A stretch of DNA of 17,172 nt, taken from CAYYJM01 sp964471755 (GTDB lineage: Bacteria; Planctomycetota; Planctomycetia; Gemmatales; Gemmataceae). Where the stretch lies: contig CAYYJM010000127.1 in the NCBI GenBank assembly GCA_964471755.1, forward strand, positions 1-17,172, in the 5' to 3' direction. Positions 7,320 to 15,693 of the stretch are shown here, in pieces. The notes under the pieces are model-generated. The model was not told the origin of the DNA. It ran no database searches and saw only the letters and a program-made list of their open reading frames with translations. The translations under genes were made by a program, and so were the position numbers. Within the stretch, counting starts at the first letter, position 1; the number at the start of each line of letters is the position of its first letter.

Positions 7320-8354
7320 ATGATTTCCTCGTCGCGACTGTCTGTATCCGCACTGATCCCTCTGTGCCGGAGTCTACGCCATTATCTCTCCTCGGGCCTG
7401 ACCGTTCACGACGCTTTCCGGCACCTGGCCAAAAAGGGCACTCCCGCCTGGGCCCTGTGCGAGCGGGTGCTGCGCCAACTCGAAGCGGGAGCCGACCTGT
7501 CCGCCGCCCTCAAGAAGGAAAAGGCCTGCCTGCCGGCGCTGATGATCGCGCTCGTCTCGGTCGGCGAGTCGACCGGGATGCTTGCCGAGGTGTTCGGCGA
7601 CCTGGAGACGCACTTCGTTCGCCAACAGCAACTCTGGCACGCCTTCCTCGCACGGATCACCTGGCCGCTCTTCCAACTCGTGGCGGCCGTCGTCGTGATC
7701 ACCGTGCTGATCTACTTCCTGGGCATCATCGCGGACCTGCGGGGGCCAGGACAGCCGGCGTACGATCCGCTCGGCCTGGGCCTGTATGGTGCCAGCGGAG
7801 CGGCGATCTTCCTGGCCGTCGTCGGCGGGATCGCCCTGGCTCTCCTTGTCGTGTACTGGATCGCCACGCGCGGACCGACCGGCGGCGTGGCCCTGTACGG
7901 CTTCCTGCTGCGTCTGCCGGCCATCGGACCCTGTTTGCAAACGCTCGCACTGGCGCGATTCTGCACCGCTCTGCGGCTAACGCATGAGACGGGCCTGTCG
8001 ATCGGCAAGGCGTTGCAGCTCAGTTTCCAGGCGACCGGCAATCCCGCCTGGCAGGCCCAGGCCGACCGGATGAAGTCGGCCACCCGATCGGGCCAGGACG
8101 TGACCGCGATCCTGACCCAGACGCAGTTGTTTCCCGAGGAGTTCCAGCACATCCTCGCCGTCGCCGAGGAGACTGGCCAGATCAGCGAGGTGATGGCGAA
8201 GCAGGCCGAACACTACCACGACGAGGCCGGCCGACGACTGGCCACCCTGACCGCCCTGGCCGGCTACGGCATCTGGCTCACCGTCGCCGTCCTTCTCGTC
8301 GTCACCATCTTCCGCCTGTACAGCTCGTATATCGGCCAGTTGAGCGGGATCTGA
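7320..8354 (+). CDS. Type II secretion/type IV pilus inner-membrane protein, GspF/PilC family
   Basis: This 344-residue integral membrane protein has the classic duplicated T2SSF layout. A first cytoplasmic helical domain (residues ~12-112) carries GESTG at 82-86. Two membrane helices follow at ~115-137 and ~158-182. A second helical domain (~200-305) carries EETGQI at 283-288, and a final helix spans ~307-335. GspF/PilC proteins form the inner-membrane platform on which the assembly ATPase acts to build pseudopili or pili. The length is somewhat below the ~400 residues common in full GspF because the region before the first domain is short. No ATPase, pseudopilin, secretin or prepilin peptidase gene is nearby, so its partners must be encoded elsewhere. 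GGAG stands 8 nt before the ATG. The terminase gene follows after 59 nt on the same strand and may be co-transcribed. Confidence 0.92.
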   Translation: MISSSRLSVSALIPLCRSLRHYLSSGLTVHDAFRHLAKKGTPAWALCERVLRQLEAGADLSAALKKEKACLPALMIALVSVGESTGMLAEVFGDLETHFVRQQQLWHAFLARITWPLFQLVAAVVVITVLIYFLGIIADLRGPGQPAYDPLGLGLYGASGAAIFLAVVGGIALALLVVYWIATRGPTGGVALYGFLLRLPAIGPCLQTLALARFCTALRLTHETGLSIGKALQLSFQATGNPAWQAQADRMKSATRSGQDVTAILTQTQLFPEEFQHILAVAEETGQISEVMAKQAEHYHDEAGRRLATLTALAGYGIWLTVAVLLVVTIFRLYSSYIGQLSGI

Positions 8355-8413
8355 GGTGGACGAGATGATTTTCCCCTGCCCACATCCCAGGCGGTCGCGG
8401 TAGCCTGGCCGGT

Positions 8414-9670
8414 ATGAAACTCACCTCCCTGCTCGCACTGGCGATCGATTCGGCATCCGTCTTTCGGGCCCTGGGACGGACACCGGACCCGTGGCAGCGA
8501 GACGTTCTGTTCTGCCCGGATCGCCAGATTCTGCTGAACTGCTCGCGTCAGGCCGGCAAATCGACCGTGGCCGCCGCCCTGGCCCTGCACACTGCCCTGT
8601 TCGCGCCGGGGGGAGCGCTCGTCCTGGTCGTCGCGCCGTCGCTGCGGCAGAGCGAGGAACTGTATCGCAAGATCGTCCAGGCGTACCAGGCCCTCGGCCC
8701 ACCCACGCGCGCACTCGCCCGTTCGCAGCATCGTCTGGAACTGGCCAATGGCTCACGCGTCGTCTGTCTGCCCGGGCGCGAGGCGACCATCCGGGCGTTC
8801 AGCGGCGTACGTCTGCTCCTGCTCGACGAGGCTTCACGCATTCCGGAGACGCTCTACCGCGGCGTCCGTCCCATGCTCGCGGTCAGTCAGGGCCGGCTCG
8901 TCGCGCTGAGTACACCGGCGGGGTGTCGGGGTTGGTTCTATCGCGAGTGGATCGGCTCCGGGCCGTGGCGGCGCTTCCGGATCACCTGGCGGGAGTGTCC
9001 GCGCATCGCACCGGAATTCATCGCCGAGGAACGGCGCGCCCTCGGCGACGACTGGGTGCGTCAGGAGTACGAGGCCGACTTCCTCGCCCTGGTCGGTCGG
9101 GTCTATCCCGACTGGGAGCAGGCCCTGGTTCTGGAGATGGCCTCACCGGCTGGTCGGCGCGTCGGCGGCATCGACTTCGGCTGGCGGAATCCGTTCGCGG
9201 CGGTCTGGGGCGTCGTCGATCGCGACGACGTGCTGTGGATTCTCGGCGAACGCTATGCGCCGCAGATACCAGTGAGCGAGCATGCCGTGGCCCTGGCGAA
9301 ACTGGGCGAGGTGATCTGGTACGCCGACCCGAGCGGACGGTCGGAGCGCGAGGAGTTGCGCCGGGCCGGCCTGGTCGTCCTGGCCGGCTCGAACGCGGTG
9401 AGTGTCGGCATCGCCGCCGTCGCAGCCCGGTTGCGGAGCGGTCGGCTGAAGATCCTGGTGCCGACCTGCCCCAATCTGGTCAGCGAGGGCCAACTCTACC
9501 GCTACTCCGGCGACGACGGCCCCACCGAGGAGCCGATTCCAAAACACAACCACGCACTGGATGCGCTGCGTTACCTCGTCTCACGGCTCGACGGCCGGGG
9601 CGTCCGGACCGGATCGGCCCCGGACGAGGAGACGTCGGCTCCCCTTGACCTGTGGCGGCCGTGGGGATGA
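8414..9670 (+). CDS. Phage-type terminase large subunit, solitary
   Basis: This 418-residue protein has both domains of a DNA-packaging motor. In the ATPase half, Walker A is SRQAGKST (residues 44-51) with Lys49. Walker B is LLLLDEA (134-140) with Asp138 and Glu139. A coupling STP motif lies at 166-168. In the RNase H-like nuclease half the three expected acidic residues are present: Asp254 in GGIDFGW, Asp305 in YADPSG and Asp383 in HALDALRYL. In phages this enzyme cuts concatemeric DNA and pumps it into the prohead through the portal. No portal, capsid, small-terminase, integrase or tail gene is visible here, and base composition looks like that of its neighbours. All motifs are intact, so decay is not evident. 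A domesticated host role is possible but unproven. The ATG has no Shine-Dalgarno; a 6-bp stem (8387-8392 with 8403-8408) ends 5 nt before it. Confidence 0.9.
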   Translation: MKLTSLLALAIDSASVFRALGRTPDPWQRDVLFCPDRQILLNCSRQAGKSTVAAALALHTALFAPGGALVLVVAPSLRQSEELYRKIVQAYQALGPPTRALARSQHRLELANGSRVVCLPGREATIRAFSGVRLLLLDEASRIPETLYRGVRPMLAVSQGRLVALSTPAGCRGWFYREWIGSGPWRRFRITWRECPRIAPEFIAEERRALGDDWVRQEYEADFLALVGRVYPDWEQALVLEMASPAGRRVGGIDFGWRNPFAAVWGVVDRDDVLWILGERYAPQIPVSEHAVALAKLGEVIWYADPSGRSEREELRRAGLVVLAGSNAVSVGIAAVAARLRSGRLKILVPTCPNLVSEGQLYRYSGDDGPTEEPIPKHNHALDALRYLVSRLDGRGVRTGSAPDEETSAPLDLWRPWG

Positions 9671-9721
9671 TGGCGTCGAAGATCACACAAACGACCGCCC
9701 GGCCCCCGACGGCACATTCTT

Positions 9722-9780
9722 CCTCATCCGCACAGATCTCCTGATGCGTACAATCCGTACAGGCCGATAACCGGATGAGG
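9722..9780. repeat. 9-bp perfect inverted repeat upstream of the RND operon
   Basis: CCTCATCCG (9722-9730) and CGGATGAGG (9772-9780) are exact reverse complements separated by 41 nt. The spacer holds TACAAT at 9749-9754, a 5-of-6 match to a sigma-70 -10 box, within GTACAATCCGTAC. The pair lies in the 156-bp gap before the efflux operon, 46 nt from the first ATG. It could be a divided operator flanking the promoter or a long stem-loop. No regulator gene is encoded next to it. No convincing -35 box was found. Confidence 0.45.
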
Positions 9781-9826
9781 GCAATCAGATGACGGCGAGC
9801 GCGGGGTCAGGGACAGGAACAACCGC

Positions 9827-11314
9827 ATGCGATGGCGACAACCAGTTCGCAGACGGGCTCTCCTCCGGACAGCCCTCCTCATGGGCTTCCTGCTCACCCT
9901 TGCCGGCTGCTACCATACGCCGCTGGCCCTGGATCGAGGCGTCATCGGCCAGGACCTGGCCTGCCGCATGGGTCAGACGATTCCCGGTTCCCTGCCACCG
10001 GAGCAGATCGTCTTTCCTCCGGGCACCTCGCTGGACGACGGCCTGACCGAGGATGAGGCGATCGTCATCGCCCTGTGGAACAACGCCGCTTTCAAGGAAC
10101 TGCTCGTCGATCTCGGTCTGTTCCAGAGCGACCTGATCCAGGCTGGGCTACTCCCCAATCCGGAGTTCCTCTACTACTTCCAGGCCCCGGACAAACCGTT
10201 TCGGTATCTGCTCGATCTGCCGATCGAGGCGATCTGGCTGCGTCCGATCCGGGTCAAGTCGGCCTGGCACGAAACCAACCGGACGGCCGAGCGACTGATG
10301 CAGGCCGGTCTGGACCTGGTGCGCGACGTTCGCCAGGCCTACGCCGACGTGCTGCTGGCCCAGGCGCGCGTGCAGGTCGCCGCCGAGTCGGTGTCGCTCC
10401 GGGGCCGGATTGCTGACCTGTCCGAGAAGCGGCTCAAGGCTGGCGACATCTCCGAGCAGGAAGCGGCGACGGCCCGGATCGATTCCTTGCAGGCCCGGCA
10501 GGATGCGGCCCGCATCGCCTACGACGTGCCAGTCGCCGAGGAACGGCTGCGCAACCTGCTGGGGCTCGGCCCACTGCGATGTACCCTGCGGCTGAGCCCC
10601 CTGCCGGAGCCGGCCTGCCTGGAGTTCTCGCCCAACGCTCTGGCCGAGGAGGCGATGCGCGATCGTCCGGATGCCCAGGCGACCGGCGAGGCGATCGCGG
10701 CCGCGGAGGCCCGGCTGCGGTTCGCCCGCCTCGGCTGGGTACGCCTGCTCGGCATCCTGGATGCGACCGCCGGCCGGCGCACCGGGCACGAGTTCGGCCC
10801 GGCTTTACGCTTTACCGTGCCGGTGTTCAACTGGAACCAGGGCGGCATCTCCCGGGCCGAGTTTGAACTGGAGCGGGCGATCCGCAACCGGGAGACGGTC
10901 CTGTACCAGATCATCCTCGACGTCCAGCGCTCCTACCTGCAGTACCGTCAGGCGTGCGCGGAACTCGTCGTGCTGCGCACCAAGGTCCGGCCCGAGGTTC
11001 AGGCCGCGATCGGACGGGCCAAGTCCGGTTACCAGGAGGGGAACGTCACCATCTTCATCATGCTGGAGACGACGAAGCAACTGCTCGATAATTACCTTCG
11101 CGAGGCGCAGCTCGTCGCCGACCTGCGCCGGTTCTGGGCGGAACTGGAGCGGAGTGTCGGACGCCGGCTCGCCCCACCTGGCCTGACCAATCCGACCACC
11201 GCTCAGCCGGACGACGCGAAGAAAAGCGAATCCGGCGAGGAGACGCTCCCCAGGCCTGGTCGCGTCCAGGACGAGGAATTGCCAAGTCCCGCCAGGGAGA
11301 AATCCGCACCATGA
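9827..11314 (+). CDS. TolC-family outer-membrane efflux lipoprotein (RND system)
   Basis: This 495-residue protein is the outer-membrane channel of a tripartite efflux pump. The arginine-rich N-terminus and hydrophobic stretch end in LTLAGC, so Cys28 is a probable lipidation site, as in CusC- and OprM-like channels. The two OEP repeats are recognisable: the first begins near LTEDEAIVIALWNNAAFKEL, and the second includes FTVPVFNWNQGG and a long helix ending around RFWAELERSVG. The last ~50 residues form a polar, charged tail. AGGA lies 8 nt before the ATG. The stop overlaps the adaptor start by ATGA, which indicates translational coupling. Trimers are expected to form a beta-barrel with a periplasmic alpha-helical tunnel docking on the adaptor. 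The transported substrate cannot be deduced. Confidence 0.92.
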   Translation: MRWRQPVRRRALLRTALLMGFLLTLAGCYHTPLALDRGVIGQDLACRMGQTIPGSLPPEQIVFPPGTSLDDGLTEDEAIVIALWNNAAFKELLVDLGLFQSDLIQAGLLPNPEFLYYFQAPDKPFRYLLDLPIEAIWLRPIRVKSAWHETNRTAERLMQAGLDLVRDVRQAYADVLLAQARVQVAAESVSLRGRIADLSEKRLKAGDISEQEAATARIDSLQARQDAARIAYDVPVAEERLRNLLGLGPLRCTLRLSPLPEPACLEFSPNALAEEAMRDRPDAQATGEAIAAAEARLRFARLGWVRLLGILDATAGRRTGHEFGPALRFTVPVFNWNQGGISRAEFELERAIRNRETVLYQIILDVQRSYLQYRQACAELVVLRTKVRPEVQAAIGRAKSGYQEGNVTIFIMLETTKQLLDNYLREAQLVADLRRFWAELERSVGRRLAPPGLTNPTTAQPDDAKKSESGEETLPRPGRVQDEELPSPAREKSAP

Positions 11315-12582
11315 AGTATCTCCAGCAGTCCGTTTCCGTCCTCCTCACGCTCGCGGCCACGGTGGCGGTCGCGGTCGGGGTGTGGTGGCTCGTCGCGAAC
11401 AGGCCCACTCACTCCGGACCGGGGAAGCCGCCACCGGCAGCGACCGTCCCGAAGATCATCAAGGAGGATGACCTCAACGTCGTGACACTGACCGACCAGG
11501 CGGAGGAGCGGCTCGGGCTGACGGTTGCCAGTGTGGAACTGCGGCCGGTCCGACGGGCGCGCGTCTACGGCGGCGAGGTGGCAGCTCCAGTCGGCAAGAC
11601 CGTCCTCGTCTCGGCCCCGCTGGGCGGCACGCTCAAGGCTCCGAAGGAGGGCCTGCCGGCGGTCGGGTCGGCGCTCAAGTTGGGCCAGACGGTCGTGCTG
11701 CTGCTGCCGCTCCTGACCCCCGAAGGGCGGGCCACGGTGTCGGCGGCGCTGGTAGACGCGGACGGGCAGATGAACACGGCCAGGGCGCAACTCACCCTGG
11801 CCCGGACGGCCCTGGACCGGGCGAAGCGCGTCCAGCGTGAGGGGGCCGGTAGCCAGCGACAGGTAGACGAGGCCCAGACGGCTCACCACGTCGCGACTCG
11901 AACGCTCGAAGCAGCCACGGCCCGGCGGGCGACGCTGGCCCGGGCGATCGGCGAGGGGGAGGGCGGTACGCCGACGCCGCTGGCGATCGGTGCCCCGGAG
12001 GACGGCATCTTGCGCGTCGTCTCCGCTCTGCCGGGCCAGACGGTCCCGAGCGGTGCCCCCCTGTTCGAGGTCGTCGATCTCTCGACGGTCTGGGTCCGCG
12101 TGGCACTGCCGGTCGGCGACGTGGACGACGTGGATCGAACGGCGACCGTCGAGGTGCGGAAACTGTCGGGCCACCACGCGAGCAGTTACGGCTCGGCGAC
12201 GCCGGTGACCGCGCCCCCCTCGGCGAATCCGCTCGCCTCGACGGTCGATGTCTTCTACGAGATGCCGAACCGAAGTGGGACCTTGACGCCCGGACAACGT
12301 CTGGCGGTGACCGTGCCGTTGGCGGACGAGACGGAGGGGCGGGTGGTGCCGTGGTCGGCGGTCGTGTTCGACATTCACGGGAACACGTGGGTCTACGAAA
12401 AAGTCGGATCGAACCGATACGCCCGGCGGCGCGTCGTCGTGCGTTATACGCTGGCGCTGAAGGGGACGGACGACCGGCTGGTCGATTTCGCCATCCTGGC
12501 AAGCGGGCCGGCCGCAGGCAGCGCGGTTGTCACCGCGGGAGCCCAGGAGTTGTTCGGCGCGGAAACCGGGTTCATCAAGTGA
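11311..12582 (+). CDS. RND efflux periplasmic adaptor (membrane fusion protein, CusB/CzcB-like)
   Basis: This 423-residue adaptor links the inner-membrane pump to the outer-membrane channel. Residues ~8-30 form an N-terminal membrane anchor or signal (LTLAATVAVAVGVWWLVA). The barrel-sandwich half-motifs are at about 80-115 (PVGKTVLVSAPLGGTLKAP) and 230-260 (APEDGILRVVSALPGQTVPS). They flank an alpha-helical hairpin (~145-215) rich in Ala, Arg and Gln. A beta-barrel domain (VWVRVALPVGDVDDVD) and a membrane-proximal domain follow. There is no His-rich or Met-rich N-terminal metal-binding tail, unlike many CusB and CzcB proteins, so metal specificity is not supported by this gene. The start shares ATGA with the channel gene, and GGAG lies 11 nt upstream. 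The pump gene begins 7 nt after the stop. Confidence 0.92.
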   Translation: MKYLQQSVSVLLTLAATVAVAVGVWWLVANRPTHSGPGKPPPAATVPKIIKEDDLNVVTLTDQAEERLGLTVASVELRPVRRARVYGGEVAAPVGKTVLVSAPLGGTLKAPKEGLPAVGSALKLGQTVVLLLPLLTPEGRATVSAALVDADGQMNTARAQLTLARTALDRAKRVQREGAGSQRQVDEAQTAHHVATRTLEAATARRATLARAIGEGEGGTPTPLAIGAPEDGILRVVSALPGQTVPSGAPLFEVVDLSTVWVRVALPVGDVDDVDRTATVEVRKLSGHHASSYGSATPVTAPPSANPLASTVDVFYEMPNRSGTLTPGQRLAVTVPLADETEGRVVPWSAVVFDIHGNTWVYEKVGSNRYARRRVVVRYTLALKGTDDRLVDFAILASGPAAGSAVVTAGAQELFGAETGFIK

Positions 12583-12589
12583 GGCCGCC

Positions 12590-15500
12590 ATGTTGAGCTG
12601 GTTGATCGCGTCGTCCGTCCGGGGACGAATCGTCGTCCTCGCGCTGTGTGGGCTACTGCTGGCCTACGGGTTCCGCACGCTGCGAACCGCTCCGCTCGAC
12701 GTGTTTCCCGAATTCGCCCCGCCCAGAGTCGAGATCCAGACCGAGGCACTCGGCCTTTCCACCGACGAAGTCGAGAGCCTGATCAGCGTGCCCCTGGAGA
12801 ATGCTCTGAACGGAACGCCAGGGCTGAAGACACTCCGATCGAAGTCGGTGCTGGGTCTGTCGTCGGTCGTCCTCCTCTTTGAGGAGGGGACGGACATCCA
12901 CAAGGTCCGCCAGTATGTGCAGGAACGGGTCGCGTCCGAGGCGGTTCGACTACCGGTGGTCGCCCGGCCACCGGTGATCCTCCAGCCGCTGTCGTCGCTG
13001 AGCCGGGTGCTGAAGATCGGGCTATCGTCGAAGGTATTGACGCAGCGCGACCTGACCGTTCTGACTCTGTGGACGATCCGGCCAAAGCTGATGTCGGTTC
13101 CCGGCGTGGCGAACGTCGCCATCTGGGGCCAGCGCGATCGCCAGTACCAGGTACTCGTCGATCCGGACCGACTGCGGGCCTCGGGAGTGACGATCGACCA
13201 GGTGGTGCGAGCGGCCCAGGACGCGACCGTACTCGAGTCAGGCGGCTACCTCGACAAGCCGAACCAGCGACTCGCTGTACGGCACCGGTCGATGGTAATC
13301 GATCCGAACGACCTGGTCCGAACCGTGGTCGCCTTTCAGGGCAACGCTCCGATCCGGATCGGAGACGTGGCCCGGGTCGAAATCGGTTCGCCGCCACCGA
13401 TCGGCGATGCGATCATCAACGGCGGGCCGGGCCTGTTGCTGATCGTCGAGAAGCAGCCGGAAGGGAACACGCTGGAAGTGACCCGGCGAGTTGAGGCGGC
13501 CCTGAAGGATCTGGAGCCTGGGCTCATCGGCGTCGAGGTCGATCCGACCATCTTCCGGCCGGCGACGTTCATCGAACGGGCGATCGACAATTTGGGTCAC
13601 GCCCTGCTGATTGGCTGCGTCCTGGTCGTCGTCGTTCTCATTCTGTTCCTGTTCGACTGGCGGACGGCGCTCATCAGCCTGACGGCCATCCCGCTGTCGC
13701 TCGTGGCGGCCGTGGTCGTGCTGACCGGGTTCGGCGTGACGCTCAACACGATGGTCATCGCCGGGTTGGTGATCGCCCTGGGCGAGGTCGTCGATGACGC
13801 GATCATCGACGTGGAAAACATCGTCCGGCGTTTGCGTCTCAACCGGGCGGCTGGCAACCCGGCGTCAGCGTTCCGCGTCGTCCTCGATGCGTCGCTCGAA
13901 GTGCGCAGCGCGGTCGTCTTCGCGACGCTCATTGTCATCATCGTCTTTCTGCCGATCTTCTTCCTCGACGGCATCGCCGGGGCGTTCTTTCGGCCGCTGG
14001 CCCTGGCGTACATCCTGGCGATCCTGGCGTCGCTGGCCGTGGCGCTGACGGTGACGCCGGCGCTGTCGTACCTGCTCCTGGCGGGGAGTCGGCTGGAAGC
14101 GACCGAGGCACCGCTGGCCCGCTGGCTGCGGCGGGGATACAGATCGGTGCTGCAGGGGCTGATCGGTCGGCCGTACGCCGCGCTGGGCATCATCGTGGCG
14201 GCGTTCGCCCTGAGCGGGGCGGCGGCGACGCGCTTCGGGGCCGAGTTTCTGCCCGAGTTCCAGGAGACGGACTTCCTGATGCACTTCATCACCAAGCCGG
14301 GCACGTCAGTCGAGGAGATGGACCGCATGACCCTCCTGGCGAGCAAGGAGTTACTGTCCATCGACGGCGTGCGCAACTTCGGCTCGCACATTGGCCGGGC
14401 CGAGGTCGCCGACGAGGTGTACGGACCGAACTTCACCGAGCTGTGGATCAGCATCGACCCGAGCGTGGACTACCACGGCACGTTGCGGAAGATCCAGACG
14501 GCGATGGACGGCTACCCCGGCATGTACTGCGACGTGCAGACGTATCTAAAAGAGCGGAGCAAGGAGGTCGTCTCGGGGACGAGTTACAGCATCGTCGTCC
14601 GGTTGTTTGGGCCGGACCTGGAGAAGCTGCGCGGCCAGGCGAAGGAGGTCGAGAAGGTCATGGCCGGGATCGCTGGCGTGACGAATCTCAAGGTCGAATC
14701 GCAGGTGCTGTTACCGCAGGTGGAAGTGCGCCTGCGACCCGAGGCAGCCGAGCGCTACGGGCTGACGCCGGGCCACGTTCGCCGGGCGACGACGACGCTC
14801 CTGCGCGGCACCAAGGCCGGCGAGGTCTACGAGGGGCAGAAGCGATTCGACGTGATCGTCTGGGGTGTGCCAGCTTGCCGGGACGACATCACGGCGCTGC
14901 AATCGCTGCCGATCGACACGCCGGCCGGGGTGCAGGTCCGTCTGCGCGAGGTGGCCGACGTGATGATCGTACCGATGCCGAACGAGATCAAACGCGAGGC
15001 GGCGTCGCGGCGGCTGGACATCACCTGTAACGTGCAGGGCCGCGACCTTGAGGCCGTTGCGGGTGAGGTGGAGCAGAAGGTTCGCGCCCTGCCGTTCGAG
15101 GCAGGCTATCATCCGGAGTTCCTTGGCGAGGAGACCGTCCGGCGCGAAGCGAACCGGCGGCTGTTCTGGTTGGCGGGACTGGCGGTCTTCGGCGTACTCC
15201 TGGTCATCTACTCCGATTTCCGATCGCCGCGTCTGACGCTGATCGTGGCGTTTACACTGCCGTTCGCCCTGGTCGGCGGCGGCGTCGGCGTCCTGTTGAC
15301 TGGCGGTGTTCTGTCACTGGGATCACTCGTTGGCTTCGTCACCGTGCTGGGCATCGCCGCCCGCAACGGCATCCTCCTCGTCAGCCATTACCGCCACCTG
15401 GAGGACGCCGAGGGGGAGTCGTTCGGGACGGACCTGGTGCGGCGCGGCTCGGAGGAGCGATTGGCACCGATCCTGATGACGGCCCTGGCGACGGGCCTGG

Positions 15501-15673
15501 CTCTGCTACCGCTGGTGCTGGCAGGTCAGAAGCCGGGCCACGAGGTGGAGTACCCGCTTGCGGTGGTCATCCTCGGCGGGTTGATCACATCGACGGTGCT
15601 GAACCTTTTCCTGATGCCGGCACTGTACCTTCGGTTTGGACGGCGCAGCCCGGCGGAGAGGGCCGAGGCGTGA
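12590..15673 (+). CDS. RND efflux inner-membrane pump, CusA/CzcA-like
   Basis: This ~1027-residue resistance-nodulation-division transporter is full length and uses the proton gradient to drive export. It has the two-fold repeat with a periplasmic loop after the first helix (residues ~31-335), a helix bundle (~336-505), a second loop (~560-860) and the last helices (~865-1010). N-terminal hallmarks are APLDVFPEFAPPRVEIQTEA and STDEVESLISVPLE. Helix 4 reads GEVVDDAIIDVEN (398-410), giving probable proton-relay residues Asp402 and Glu409. This differs from the D-F-G-x-x-x-D-G-A pattern I recall for CzcA, so a heavy-metal substrate is uncertain. I chose the ATG at 12590, preceded by GAGG with 5-nt spacing, over the longer TTG-started frame from 12527, which would run inside the adaptor gene. 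The gene ends 21 nt before the convergent DUF1080 gene. Confidence 0.93.
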   Translation: MLSWLIASSVRGRIVVLALCGLLLAYGFRTLRTAPLDVFPEFAPPRVEIQTEALGLSTDEVESLISVPLENALNGTPGLKTLRSKSVLGLSSVVLLFEEGTDIHKVRQYVQERVASEAVRLPVVARPPVILQPLSSLSRVLKIGLSSKVLTQRDLTVLTLWTIRPKLMSVPGVANVAIWGQRDRQYQVLVDPDRLRASGVTIDQVVRAAQDATVLESGGYLDKPNQRLAVRHRSMVIDPNDLVRTVVAFQGNAPIRIGDVARVEIGSPPPIGDAIINGGPGLLLIVEKQPEGNTLEVTRRVEAALKDLEPGLIGVEVDPTIFRPATFIERAIDNLGHALLIGCVLVVVVLILFLFDWRTALISLTAIPLSLVAAVVVLTGFGVTLNTMVIAGLVIALGEVVDDAIIDVENIVRRLRLNRAAGNPASAFRVVLDASLEVRSAVVFATLIVIIVFLPIFFLDGIAGAFFRPLALAYILAILASLAVALTVTPALSYLLLAGSRLEATEAPLARWLRRGYRSVLQGLIGRPYAALGIIVAAFALSGAAATRFGAEFLPEFQETDFLMHFITKPGTSVEEMDRMTLLASKELLSIDGVRNFGSHIGRAEVADEVYGPNFTELWISIDPSVDYHGTLRKIQTAMDGYPGMYCDVQTYLKERSKEVVSGTSYSIVVRLFGPDLEKLRGQAKEVEKVMAGIAGVTNLKVESQVLLPQVEVRLRPEAAERYGLTPGHVRRATTTLLRGTKAGEVYEGQKRFDVIVWGVPACRDDITALQSLPIDTPAGVQVRLREVADVMIVPMPNEIKREAASRRLDITCNVQGRDLEAVAGEVEQKVRALPFEAGYHPEFLGEETVRREANRRLFWLAGLAVFGVLLVIYSDFRSPRLTLIVAFTLPFALVGGGVGVLLTGGVLSLGSLVGFVTVLGIAARNGILLVSHYRHLEDAEGESFGTDLVRRGSEERLAPILMTALATGLALLPLVLAGQKPGHEVEYPLAVVILGGLITSTVLNLFLMPALYLRFGRRSPAERAEA

Positions 15674-15693
15674 GCCCGACGCGACGGTGCGGA

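Noticed and set aside
6611..7987. 458-codon open frame on the plus strand
   Set aside because: It crosses antisense over the Lon-domain gene and out of frame over the GspF gene, both of which have strong family support.
7320..9826. Prophage remnant around the terminase
   Set aside because: Only one phage-type gene is present; there are no attachment repeats, integrase or structural genes, and composition does not change.
12527..12589. Upstream TTG start of the RND pump
   Set aside because: It lies inside the adaptor gene; the ATG at 12590 has a GAGG site and gives the normal family N-terminus.
11203..12591. 462-codon open frame on the minus strand
   Set aside because: It runs antisense to the adaptor gene, whose family motifs are clear; the shadow is a low-information Arg/Asp-rich frame.
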